Position numbers and translations under genes: made by a program
Notes under the pieces: model-generated
Seen by the model: only the letters and a program-made list of their open reading frames with translations
What the model was told of the DNA's origin: nothing
Databases searched by the model: none
Assembly: GCA_022828425.1 (NCBI GenBank)
Contig: CP094685.1
Location: 2,418,001-2,482,000, forward strand
Reading direction: 5' to 3'
Length of the DNA: 64,000 bases
From: Candidatus Thiothrix sulfatifontis
Lineage (GTDB): Bacteria; Pseudomonadota; Gammaproteobacteria; Thiotrichales; Thiotrichaceae
Shown: one piece after another, positions 36,446 to 44,617 of the stretch
Numbering within the stretch: position 1 is the first letter of the stretch
How the letters are laid out: each line of letters starts with the position of its first letter

Positions 36446-37510
36446 TTACAGGCTACTGTCTGCTGCCATTTTCATGTAGGTGCTATCAAAGCGCAGTTTG
36501 ACATTGGCCTTGTCGCCGGTAATGTTGTCGCCACTGAACGCCATGCCCACTGTACCGGCATCTTTTGCCCCGCTGCCCAGCAAGCCGTGGTCAAACGAGA
36601 ACTGGCTGACCAGTTGCATGGTCTTGGGCAGTTCCGCGCTGTCGGTGAAAGCCACCGCATCCGCTGGGGCGTAGAACATTTTGGTCGCGTCCAGTTGTGC
36701 CTTGTAGCCTGCCAAATCCGTGCCGGAGGCTTTCGCCATTGCTGTCAGCGCGGTTTCGTCGCCTTGTTTCATCAAGCCCATGATTTCATACCATGCACCG
36801 ACCAAAGCTTTGCCGAGTTTGGGGTTGTCTTTGAGGGTATCGCTGTTGACCACCATCAGGTCGATGATTTCGCCGGGAATTTCGCTGGAATCGAACACCT
36901 TGCTGGTATCCGGCAGCGCGGCAATTTCAGACAGCAAGGGGTTCCAAGTCACCGCAGAAGTCACATCGCTGGAGCTGAAGGTGGCGACCATATCCGCATC
37001 CGAGGTATTGACCACGGTAATGTCTTTTTCCGACAAGCCGCTTTTTTCCAGACCGCGTGCCAACAGGTAGTGCGAAACCGAGAGTTCCACCAGATTGACT
37101 TTCTGCCCCTTGATGTCAGCCAGCTTCTTGTCTTTGCCCTTGAGGACTACCCCGTCGTTGCCATTGGAAAAGTCGCCCACAATCAGCGCAGTGGAATCGA
37201 CCCCACCCGCCGCCGGAATGGTCAGCGCATCCATATTGGTCATGACACAGCCATCAAAGCCACCAGCGGTGTACTGGTTGATGGATTCGACGTAATCGTT
37301 GATTTGCACAATATCGACGCTGATGCCGTATTTGTCCGCCCATTTTTTCATGATGCCGGAACTGTCGGCGTAATCCCACGGCATCCAGCCTGCGTAGATC
37401 GACCAGGCAATTTTGAAGGAATCTTTGGTTTCAGCGTGGGCGTTGAGGCTGAACAGGAGGGCGGGTATGAGCAGCAAGGCGCTGAGTTTGTTACGGAAAT
37501 GACCAGTCAT
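36446..37510 (-). CDS. Periplasmic substrate-binding protein of guanidine/urea-type ABC transporter
   Basis: 354 residues with a signal peptide (about 1-26, ending NAHA-E), then a TauA/SsuA-like type 2 binding fold (FKIAWSIYAGWMPWDYADSSGIMKKWADKYGI). Such proteins are commonly annotated as putative urea-binding in ykkC-controlled operons. It is the first gene after the riboswitch; GGAGA lies 7-11 bases before the ATG at 37510. Confidence 0.9.
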   Translation of the reverse strand: MTGHFRNKLSALLLIPALLFSLNAHAETKDSFKIAWSIYAGWMPWDYADSSGIMKKWADKYGISVDIVQINDYVESINQYTAGGFDGCVMTNMDALTIPAAGGVDSTALIVGDFSNGNDGVVLKGKDKKLADIKGQKVNLVELSVSHYLLARGLEKSGLSEKDITVVNTSDADMVATFSSSDVTSAVTWNPLLSEIAALPDTSKVFDSSEIPGEIIDLMVVNSDTLKDNPKLGKALVGAWYEIMGLMKQGDETALTAMAKASGTDLAGYKAQLDATKMFYAPADAVAFTDSAELPKTMQLVSQFSFDHGLLGSGAKDAGTVGMAFSGDNITGDKANVKLRFDSTYMKMAADSSL

Positions 37511-37550
37511 CAGAGTATCTCCACAGTTTCGGTTCAAGATAAATACGGCA

Positions 37551-37732
37551 CGCGAGAGTATCCATAACGATAACCTCCCGGGCTTTTATCCCGCCGTGTA
37601 ACCTTGCTGTGAAGGTCGGTTGCTCTCGGACCAGCATCGCCAAGCTATTGCTTGCCAACCGGAACTCTAGCGACCTATTGCCAAATTGTCATGCGAGCGG
37701 CTCAATGATTAAGGTGACTGAATACTCTCGCG
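37551..37732 (-). repeat. 11-base inverted repeat enclosing the riboswitch
   Basis: CGCGAGAGTAT (37551-37561) and ATACTCTCGCG (37722-37732) are perfect complements 160 bases apart, one on each side of the aptamer. The promoter-proximal copy lies just inside the predicted sigma-54 transcript start (~37736), so both arms would be in the RNA and could close an outer stem. Confidence 0.7.
37572..37672 (-). ncRNA. Guanidine-I riboswitch (ykkC-yxkD class)
   Basis: The minus strand carries the class hallmarks in order: CTAGAGTTCCGG, a stem-loop, GCTGGTCCGAGAGC, ACACGGCGGGATAAAAGCC and CCCGGGAGG. This class binds free guanidinium and turns on transport or degradation genes. It lies 62 bases upstream of the binding-protein start and fits the guanidine carboxylase operon. 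Limits are set by motif, so edges are approximate. Confidence 0.93.
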
Positions 37733-37747
37733 CATGGAAAAGACAAT

Positions 37748-37762
37748 GCAAGTGTTGTGCCA
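37748..37762 (-). promoter_or_regulatory. Sigma-54 promoter of the guanidine operon
   Basis: TGGCAC-AACAC-TTGCA matches the -24/-12 consensus exactly. Transcription would start near 37736, just before the riboswitch leader. No NifA-type TGT-N10-ACA site is found 44 bases upstream; NtrC is the likelier activator, though only an ill-spaced TGCAC/GTGCA pair (37814-37834) is visible. Confidence 0.75.
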
Positions 37763-37851
37763 TGCGTGGAATGACCGTTTCTAAGGAATTTGCACGGATA
37801 AAATGAGGTTGGATGCACTATTGGCGTGAGTGCAGCGGGGTGTTTGCCCTG

Positions 37852-38640
37852 TCAGAGTGCAGCCCCCGCCGTTGTCAGGGTGGCATAACAGGGTTTCAGG
37901 TATTTGAGGATCGCCAAGGTCGCGGCAGAATCCAGCGCATTAAAACCGTCCAGTGTTTGCAGGGAAAGGTCAGCCCCGGCACTCACCAAGGTTTTGACTG
38001 CCTCCAGCCTGCCCGCCGAGGCGGCATAGATCAGGCAGCTTGCACCATTGACGTTCTGGTTATTGAGGTTTGCACCTTGCGCGGCTAGACGCTGGATAAT
38101 CGTCGGGGCATTGCTGACGCAGGCAAACCACAAAGCAGCATTGCCGTCATCATTGCGGTGGTTGGGGTCAGCACCGGCCTGAAGCAGTTCTTCCACGATG
38201 TCTGCCCGCGCTTCATGGGCGGCAACCATCAAGGCCGACATACCGTTACCGACCCGGCTGTGCAGGTTATTCGCCTCAAACCCGAACTGGCTTAACCATG
38301 CAGCGGTGCTGGCTGACAGGTTCGCTTCCTGACGATCGCGGTAGCTTGCCCATGCCTGCCAGCCGCCTTCCAGATTGTAGACCTGGGTGTAACCGAAACC
38401 ACCCAGCAAGCGGCACAAGTCGCGGCTGCTATTGCCGTGGTAGCAATAGACCAGCACCGGCTGCGCCTTGTTCCTGCCCCGGATCAGGCGGGCAATGTTC
38501 GCCTCGTCAGCGGGTTTGGCATTCGGCAAATGCCCTTGGGCAAAGCTGTGCGGGTCGCGGGTATCCAGTACTACCACGTCGGCTTGTTCCAGCAATTCAG
38601 GCACTTGCTCTGCCAATAGCGATTCATAACTCATGGTCAA
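37852..38640 (-). CDS. Rhodanese-ankyrin fusion protein, nif-associated
   Basis: 262 residues: an N-terminal rhodanese domain (about 5-100) with active-site Cys in LVYCYHGNSSRDLC, a GlpE-like loop, fused to about four ankyrin repeats (about 125-255: NGMSALMVAAHEARADIVEELLQAGADPNHRND and following). Such fusions occur in nitrogen-fixation gene clusters. The sigma-54 promoter and NifA-type site upstream support that link. GGAAGAAG precedes the ATG at 38640. A sulfur-transfer role in nitrogenase assembly is inferred. Confidence 0.88.
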   Translation of the reverse strand: MTMSYESLLAEQVPELLEQADVVVLDTRDPHSFAQGHLPNAKPADEANIARLIRGRNKAQPVLVYCYHGNSSRDLCRLLGGFGYTQVYNLEGGWQAWASYRDRQEANLSASTAAWLSQFGFEANNLHSRVGNGMSALMVAAHEARADIVEELLQAGADPNHRNDDGNAALWFACVSNAPTIIQRLAAQGANLNNQNVNGASCLIYAASAGRLEAVKTLVSAGADLSLQTLDGFNALDSAATLAILKYLKPCYATLTTAGAAL

Positions 38641-38682
38641 ACTTCTTCTTCCAACATTTACCCGATAATGGTGGGTTCCGTT

Positions 38683-38697
38683 GCAAGGTGTGTGCCA
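38683..38697 (-). promoter_or_regulatory. Sigma-54 promoter of the rhodanese-ankyrin gene
   Basis: TGGCAC-ACACC-TTGCA on the minus strand, exact consensus. Start near 38671, 31 bases before the ATG. Identical over this core to the promoter at 44456-44470. Confidence 0.9.
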
Positions 38698-38740
38698 TTT
38701 CTCAAAGCATTGATTTTCAAGTTACTTTAATCTTTAGAGT

Positions 38741-38756
38741 TGTTGGTTTTGCGACA
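38741..38756. promoter_or_regulatory. NifA-type upstream activator sequence
   Basis: TGTTGGTTTTGCGACA, a perfect TGT-N10-ACA, 44 bases from the -24 element of the rhodanese-ankyrin promoter. Confidence 0.8.
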
Positions 38757-38764
38757 AGTAAAAT

Positions 38765-38793
38765 TTGTAACAACCGATATGCTGGGCTATACT
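38765..38793 (+). promoter_or_regulatory. Sigma-70-type promoter of the McrBC-like genes
   Basis: TTGTAA (38765-38770), 17-base spacer, TATACT (38788-38793), 31 bases before the McrB-like ATG. Points away from the nif-type promoter. Confidence 0.65.
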
Positions 38794-38824
38794 ATGAACA
38801 ATAAATAGTCACTGATAGGCAAAA

Positions 38825-40948
38825 ATGAGTATAAATTACTGGGTAATATCACCAAATGTACATAACGATGCTTCAGTGCAGCGGTGGAAAGATATAATTA
38901 TTGAAAGACAAAATGCATATATTGGATTCGGGCCTGATGACTCAACAGGAAGTACTTTTTTCAACCAAGTAAAAGAAGGCGACATAATATTAGTGGCTCA
39001 GGGTGCTAATAGAAATAAGCACTGTTATTTATGTGGAATTGTTAATAGTTCTGCTATATCAGGAGAAGAAGAAGGAACACCTGGATATGCACAAAGGCGA
39101 GAATTAGTTTATACACTAAGTGAATCAGAAATTTCTTCATTAAAACTTAATTTTAATGGATGTGCTTATGGTGAAGCTGACAGAATACCAGCACTATATA
39201 AATTAAAGCCATGGGAAAATACCAATGATTTAAGAATTACCACTGCGTTGTTAGATGCCATCACCAAAAAAAGAGTTGAATTACTTATGAAAAATATAAA
39301 ATTAAACACAGAGCGCCAAGATCAAATAAAATTCCTATGGAATAAGTTCAAATCAAAAATAAAAGAAGAAGATAAAAACCTCAAGGCAAAGGAAATAGAT
39401 TCCCTTACTGAGCAATGGAATCTATATCGTGAGAAATTAATAAATGATACATTTATCTTAGACGACTATACCAATACTTTAAGTAACATCTCTCGATCAA
39501 ACTCAATGCCTGGCGGTTATTTGTGTAATTTCCTAGAAAGAACCACAAGGACAGTTTTAGGATCATCAAAACCTGGCAATGCAGAAAATTTTGAAGTAAA
39601 ACTCAACAACGACAATAGTACTTATTATATCAAGAGTGAAAAGAAAGAGAAGGCGAATAAACAAGATGCGGAAAACCATTTCAATAACAACATCAGGGAA
39701 TTATTAAGATCAATCATATCTGAAAAAGACCCTTTGAAAAAAGTAAATATGGTAGAAGCATCGAGTTACAGTGCAAAGCAGATTCTTATGAAGCTGGCAG
39801 TATTAGATAACTTGAATGATTTTCTTTACATCTATTCTGAAACTATTTTAAACAATTTGTATGAGGAATTTATAGATGGAGAGGAAAGTAGCATTTTTTC
39901 AAAGAATCATCAAGTATGTACAGTACTCAAAAATCTTCTCAATATAGATAAAAATGACAAGAGCGAATTAATATTGCTGTCTAGTTTTTTGTGGCAATAC
40001 TCAACTGCACAGGCAATAGCAGATGAAAATAACCCCAATGTTATTATGTACGGATCACCCGGAACAGGAAAGACTTATGCCGTAGTAAATAATCTTGATT
40101 TTGTTTGTCAGGGAGACAGTTCACGCTATGAAATACTTCAATTCCACCCTTCCTTTACCTATGAGGACTTTATAGAAGGCATTAAACCAAAAGGAGTATC
40201 AAAAGATGGAAATATTCGTTTTGAATTGGTAAACGGAATTTTTAAAAACTTTTGCATTAGAGCCAAAAACAATCCAAGAAAAACATATTATTTTGTAGTG
40301 GATGAAATTAATCGCGCCAACCTCTCGGCAGTTTTTGGAGAAACATTATCGTTGCTAGAAAAAGATTACAGGCACGATGTTTCTATAGAAAACAATTCAA
40401 AAAACCTTATCAAAACTCAATACTCTGCATTAATAAGTGAGCTTATTAAAGAAGATAGTAAATACAAAGACTTGGCATACTACTTAGAAAATGGTGAAGC
40501 AAAATTTGGCGTGCCGAATAATATATTTTTTATTGGCATGATGAATGATGTTGATAAGAGCATAGATGCTTTTGACTTAGCCCTTCGTAGAAGATTCAAA
40601 TGGATAAGAAAAGACTGCGATTACGACGTTATTGAAGAAGAAACCAAATTCAAGAATAGCGAAGAGTTTAAAAACATAAATAATTACAGAATGGCTTGTG
40701 AACGGATGAATAATTATATTTCAACTGATTTAGGGCTGGGAAAATCTTATGAATTTGGACACTCATTCTTTATGAAGATGAAGAATATTGCAAAGCGAAA
40801 AGAAATTACTCCTAATAACATGGAGGTTCTTTTTAACTTACACTTACGACCAACGCTAAAAGAATACTTGAGGTCAGTATTTGCCGAGAGCGAGTTAGAT
40901 AACAAGTTAATTGATTCACTTAGCATCTTTAAAAATTCTATAAAGTAA
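38825..40948 (+). CDS. McrB-like AAA+ restriction ATPase with N-terminal PUA/EVE-like domain
   Basis: 707 residues. The N-terminal ~130 residues (MSINYWVISPNVHND; VKEGDIILVAQGAN) resemble EVE/PUA-like domains that read modified bases. The AAA+ motor has Walker A GSPGTGKT (about 410-417), Walker B FVVDEINR (about D493), FIGMMNDVDKSIDAFDLALRRRF as the McrB-type sensor. McrB normally has NTAD at that sensor; here it is NDVD. With the McrC-like partner 6 bases downstream it forms a type IV restriction system against modified DNA. AT-rich, unlike neighbours, so likely acquired. Confidence 0.9.
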   Translation: MSINYWVISPNVHNDASVQRWKDIIIERQNAYIGFGPDDSTGSTFFNQVKEGDIILVAQGANRNKHCYLCGIVNSSAISGEEEGTPGYAQRRELVYTLSESEISSLKLNFNGCAYGEADRIPALYKLKPWENTNDLRITTALLDAITKKRVELLMKNIKLNTERQDQIKFLWNKFKSKIKEEDKNLKAKEIDSLTEQWNLYREKLINDTFILDDYTNTLSNISRSNSMPGGYLCNFLERTTRTVLGSSKPGNAENFEVKLNNDNSTYYIKSEKKEKANKQDAENHFNNNIRELLRSIISEKDPLKKVNMVEASSYSAKQILMKLAVLDNLNDFLYIYSETILNNLYEEFIDGEESSIFSKNHQVCTVLKNLLNIDKNDKSELILLSSFLWQYSTAQAIADENNPNVIMYGSPGTGKTYAVVNNLDFVCQGDSSRYEILQFHPSFTYEDFIEGIKPKGVSKDGNIRFELVNGIFKNFCIRAKNNPRKTYYFVVDEINRANLSAVFGETLSLLEKDYRHDVSIENNSKNLIKTQYSALISELIKEDSKYKDLAYYLENGEAKFGVPNNIFFIGMMNDVDKSIDAFDLALRRRFKWIRKDCDYDVIEEETKFKNSEEFKNINNYRMACERMNNYISTDLGLGKSYEFGHSFFMKMKNIAKRKEITPNNMEVLFNLHLRPTLKEYLRSVFAESELDNKLIDSLSIFKNSIK

Positions 40949-40954
40949 AAAACA

Positions 40955-42403
40955 ATGAAAATCACAATACCAGTGAATCATAATTTTCACGAGAATTCCC
41001 CTATTCTGGAATCGGACTTGTGTGACGCTTTTAGCTTGAAGAAATCTGGCATTAAAAACATACAAAATTTATTTTCTTCTGTTTATGAGTTAAAACTCGG
41101 AACAGAAAAATCAAAGAACATTAAAATTCTTAGCTTTAAAAAAAGAAGTTATTTTGAACCTGACAATGAACGCTTAATACTGAAGTTGTATTCAAAAGAT
41201 CTGCCCGGAACAGAGAAAAGATACTTCATACAAACTGGACTATATGCAGGCACATTGTATTACAAAGGATGTAAAATAAACATCACTTCAAAATACGGTG
41301 ATTCTTTTCTAACAAGAATGCTGAATTTTGTGAATGATATTTACATTGATAATGAGCAAGTAAAAGCAAAAAAAGATGAACATGAAAATCAATTTTTATT
41401 CATCATCGCTCATCTTTTTATTCAAGCAATTGAAAAAGCAGCAATATTAGGATTGCCACAAGAATACAAAAGACAACAAGAACGAACTCATAAGGTAAGA
41501 GGAACGATAGATTTCAATTCTTATTTGAAACAAGATATTCCTTTTCAGGGAAAACTAACATCTATATTTAAAGAGCGTTGTTATGTACAAGAAATCATTG
41601 ATGTATTATATTTTACCGTAAAGAAATTAGAACGTTATTTCGGAAAAGAGATTCATAACAGACTTCTTGGCATAAATCAGTTACTAAAACAGCATTACTC
41701 AGGAAGACATTTTACTTATGAAACAATTAAAAAAGCAAAAGCGCACAAAGTTATTAGCAACTCTCTATATGGCAGATTTAAACAAGTACTAGAATATGCT
41801 GAAATAATCTTGCTGGATAAAGACCTAATACCTAATGATGCAAATAGTTCAATGGAGACAACAGGATATTTATTTGATATTGCAGAGCTTTTTGAATTAT
41901 ATATCGAAAAATTGCTTAGTAGAAACTTTAATGACTGGTCGGTAAATGCACAAGAAAACATATATCTCTATCAAAACACTTTCTACAAACGATCAATGTT
42001 TCCAGATATTGTAATGAAACATAGAGATAGCAACAAGGTTGCTATTTTTGATGCGAAATTTAAAAACATGGAGATGTATAATAATGATGTAGATAGAAAT
42101 GACTTACACCAAATACACTCTTATATCGGATATTATCATAGTGAAGTAATTGCCGGTGGTTTACTTTATCCACTATCAAGAGAGATTGATACTAAAAAAG
42201 CTCATTCTGATTCACTTTTTGGCGCAATGAACAATAAAATAAAATTCATTATTGATGGGATTTATGTAAATGAAAAGTCATCAATGGCAGAACTGATACA
42301 AAAAGAAGAGCAATTCATTGAACGAATCAAACTTATTTTAGACACAAACCAAACAATAAATCAGGAAAGAACAAACACCACCCCGGCAGGCTTGCGCACG
42401 TAA
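40955..42403 (+). CDS. McrC-like nuclease subunit
   Basis: 482 residues. The C-terminal PD-(D/E)xK nuclease core has D351 (SMFPDIVMK) and D366-x-K368 (VAIFDAKFK), with a following Gln-rich helix (DLHQIHSYIGYY). The middle has the McrC-type KVRGTIDF and SYLKQD. The last ~13 residues (QERTNTTPAGLRT) are encoded antisense to the end of the NifX-like gene, at the jump from AT-rich to GC-rich DNA, so the native C-terminus was probably replaced on insertion. Confidence 0.9.
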   Translation: MKITIPVNHNFHENSPILESDLCDAFSLKKSGIKNIQNLFSSVYELKLGTEKSKNIKILSFKKRSYFEPDNERLILKLYSKDLPGTEKRYFIQTGLYAGTLYYKGCKINITSKYGDSFLTRMLNFVNDIYIDNEQVKAKKDEHENQFLFIIAHLFIQAIEKAAILGLPQEYKRQQERTHKVRGTIDFNSYLKQDIPFQGKLTSIFKERCYVQEIIDVLYFTVKKLERYFGKEIHNRLLGINQLLKQHYSGRHFTYETIKKAKAHKVISNSLYGRFKQVLEYAEIILLDKDLIPNDANSSMETTGYLFDIAELFELYIEKLLSRNFNDWSVNAQENIYLYQNTFYKRSMFPDIVMKHRDSNKVAIFDAKFKNMEMYNNDVDRNDLHQIHSYIGYYHSEVIAGGLLYPLSREIDTKKAHSDSLFGAMNNKIKFIIDGIYVNEKSSMAELIQKEEQFIERIKLILDTNQTINQERTNTTPAGLRT

Positions 42404-42723
42404 TCGAGCAAGGAATCTTCGATGGCTTCATAAGCGTAGTCGGCGACTGCCTGCACGCCAATCGCGGCGAGTTTTTCAATCGGCCCATCGCCGATTTTGG
42501 CGACGAACACCGCTTCGCAGTCCTTGATGGTTTCGAGGATTTTTGCCATCGCGGTTTTGCTGGAATAGTTGCCGAGGCAGTAGTGTTCGACTTCGCGCTT
42601 TTCCAGCAATTGGCAGGTGTCGGCAGTGACGGCGTAAATCCAGAATTGTTTGGCGTGCCCGAAGTGTTCGTTAATGCTGATGCCGTCTTTGGTCGCCACC
42701 GCGAGTTGTCGGGTTTCAGTCAT
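42361..42723 (-). CDS. NifX/NafY-type iron-molybdenum cofactor-binding protein
   Basis: 120 residues of the dinitrogenase iron-molybdenum cofactor family: LAVATKDGISINEHFGHAKQFWIY and GDGPIEKLAAIGVQAVADYAYEAIED. Carries or stores FeMo-cofactor precursors (family knowledge). It overlaps the AAA gene by 8 bases and the opposing McrC-like gene by 43 bases. Its last few residues (VFVLS) derive from the junction with the AT-rich island. Confidence 0.88.
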   Translation of the reverse strand: MTETRQLAVATKDGISINEHFGHAKQFWIYAVTADTCQLLEKREVEHYCLGNYSSKTAMAKILETIKDCEAVFVAKIGDGPIEKLAAIGVQAVADYAYEAIEDSLLDYVRKPAGVVFVLS

Positions 42724-44416
42724 GTGTCAGCTCCAAGCCACGGAACATACTGCACCGCTTGAACACCTCCAGCGTCGGCGGCACGGCTTTGTGGTGGCAG
42801 TATTTGGCAACCAGTTTCGCCAAGCCCTTGATGTCGCGCCCGCTGGCATCCGGGAACAGTTCCGCAAGCTGGTGGATCAGGTCGGTATCAATCGCCAGCC
42901 CGAATTGTTCGGTCATCACGCGCCAGATTTTGCGGCGGTCTTCGAGGCCGGGCGGATGGTATTTAATCAGGGCAATGCAGCGCGAAATGATGGCTTCGTC
43001 GATGTCATCCACCCGGTTGGTGGTGAGGAATAGCAAGCCGTTGAAGTATTCCAGCACCCGCAAAAACACCCCGACCACGGCATTGGCAGCGATATTGTCC
43101 TGACGGCGTTTGATGTACACGTCGGCTTCGTCGATCAGCATCACCGCCCCCCAGCGTTGCGCCCGCGTCAGGGTGTTTTTCAGCGCAGTTTCCATTTCCC
43201 CCACATTCAAACCCAGTTGCCCGGAATGCACCCGGTAGAGCGGGCGTTTGATGATTTCAGAATAGACTTCGGCGGTGAGGGTCTTGCCAACCCCCGGTGG
43301 CCCGGCGCACAGCACGGTCGTGCCGCCGGATTTGCCTTCCACAATGTCATCCATCAGCACGTCCATTTCGGCGGTGAGGATGTCGATCAGGTCGGTCTGT
43401 TCGGGTGGCAGGATCAGCTTGTCCTTGAGTTCGGGCTGGTACACATAAGGCTGCATATCATCGACGTGTACCCACAAATGGTGGTGCAGTTCGAGGTGGA
43501 AGGCGAGGATGTAGCCATGCACTGGCAATTCGGTGAACAGCCCGTGCGGAATGTCGGTTTGCAAGGCTTCGGTAGCGTTTTCGACCTTGCTGTTGTAGTT
43601 GTTGCTGCGCCCTGCCTTGCGCAAGTATTTGCCGAGAATGTCGCCGGAAGCATCCAGCGTCAGCACCCGTTCCTTGATGATGGCTTCGTCATTGACCAGC
43701 CGCGCCCAGCCACCACCGGAGGACAGCACCACCACGTTTTTGCGTGCCCAGTCGGTATTGCGGTGGGTGGCGGTGGGGTCTTCGGCAACAATGCCTGTAC
43801 CCCGCCCGGAGAACTGCCGCCCATAATCGGCACGCCACGCAAAATAACGCTCGGCGGAGCGGTCGTAAGCGGCGATCAGTTCCGGGGTTTCCTTGAAGAA
43901 GCCTTTGGCGGCGAGCATTTCGGGGATGGTTTGCCCGATCATGTCGCGTTCGCGGATCATCAGGTTGACCGTGGCAACTTTCGCCATGCTGTTGGCTTTG
44001 AGGTCAAGCAGGATGCGCCCGGCTTCTTCTTCGCCCGGTGGGGTAAAATCAATCCGTGCCAGCAAGAAGGCCAGCGGCTTACCTGCATTATTGGCCTTGA
44101 ACAGCCAGCCCCGGATGCCGTCACGGATCAGGAATTCGGTAATGTCGGGCACAAGGCGTTCCAGTTCGCCTTCCTGATAGCGTTTACCGTCGCCGTGCAG
44201 GGCGCGTTGCAAGGTGGCAAGCTGGGCAGCCCGCCCTTGCATGGCAGCACCCGCCGCTGCGTACAGGCTATGCAGGAAATCGAGCTGGGGTGCAGAAAGC
44301 TGCTGGCAAGGCAACTCGGCTTTGTTGCCGAATTTGAGTTGCTCTTGCAGCGGTGCAAGCTCAGGGAATTCGCGGACTAAGGCTTCGACGTAGGGGCGTT
44401 CGATTTGGAGTTTCAT
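42716..44416 (-). CDS. AAA-family ATPase of nif-associated unit
   Basis: 566 residues. The N-terminal ~300 residues have no recognised domain. The C-terminal AAA module has Walker A CAGPPGVGKT, Walker B VMLIDEADVY and sensor LFLTTNRVDDIDEAIISRC, with SGRDIKGLAKL near the end. It is co-transcribed with the NifX-like gene from a sigma-54/NifA-type promoter, so it may remodel a nitrogenase-related client; the client is unknown. Confidence 0.85.
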   Translation of the reverse strand: MKLQIERPYVEALVREFPELAPLQEQLKFGNKAELPCQQLSAPQLDFLHSLYAAAGAAMQGRAAQLATLQRALHGDGKRYQEGELERLVPDITEFLIRDGIRGWLFKANNAGKPLAFLLARIDFTPPGEEEAGRILLDLKANSMAKVATVNLMIRERDMIGQTIPEMLAAKGFFKETPELIAAYDRSAERYFAWRADYGRQFSGRGTGIVAEDPTATHRNTDWARKNVVVLSSGGGWARLVNDEAIIKERVLTLDASGDILGKYLRKAGRSNNYNSKVENATEALQTDIPHGLFTELPVHGYILAFHLELHHHLWVHVDDMQPYVYQPELKDKLILPPEQTDLIDILTAEMDVLMDDIVEGKSGGTTVLCAGPPGVGKTLTAEVYSEIIKRPLYRVHSGQLGLNVGEMETALKNTLTRAQRWGAVMLIDEADVYIKRRQDNIAANAVVGVFLRVLEYFNGLLFLTTNRVDDIDEAIISRCIALIKYHPPGLEDRRKIWRVMTEQFGLAIDTDLIHQLAELFPDASGRDIKGLAKLVAKYCHHKAVPPTLEVFKRCSMFRGLELTHD

Positions 44417-44455
44417 GGCGGCATATCACGCATGGCTGAACATTTGGAAGCTGTT

Positions 44456-44470
44456 GCAAGGTGTGTGCCA
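44456..44470 (-). promoter_or_regulatory. Sigma-54 promoter of the AAA/NifX-like unit
   Basis: TGGCAC-ACACC-TTGCA, start predicted near 44444, 28 bases before the ATG. It shares a longer block with the promoter at 38683-38697, including CATTGATTTT downstream of the core on the plus strand. Confidence 0.9.
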
Positions 44471-44513
44471 TTCTTTAACACATTGATTTTTCTCGTCAGT
44501 ATCATTGAGGCTT

Positions 44514-44529
44514 TGTTGGCTTTGCAACA
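44514..44529. promoter_or_regulatory. NifA-type upstream activator sequence
   Basis: TGTTGGCTTTGCAACA, perfect TGT-N10-ACA and itself nearly palindromic, 44 bases from the -24 element; it differs from the 38741 copy at two positions. Confidence 0.8.
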
Positions 44530-44617
44530 ACATGCCCGCACGACCGACAGAGGAATATTTATAACGCTCAATATGCTAGGCTATGCGCTTTGAATCCTTC
44601 CTAAAACGGATGCCGCC

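Noticed and set aside
37814..37834. TGCAC-N11-GTGCA as an NtrC site upstream of the guanidine sigma-54 promoter
   Set aside because: NtrC sites have 7 bases between these half sites; the spacing here is four bases too long.
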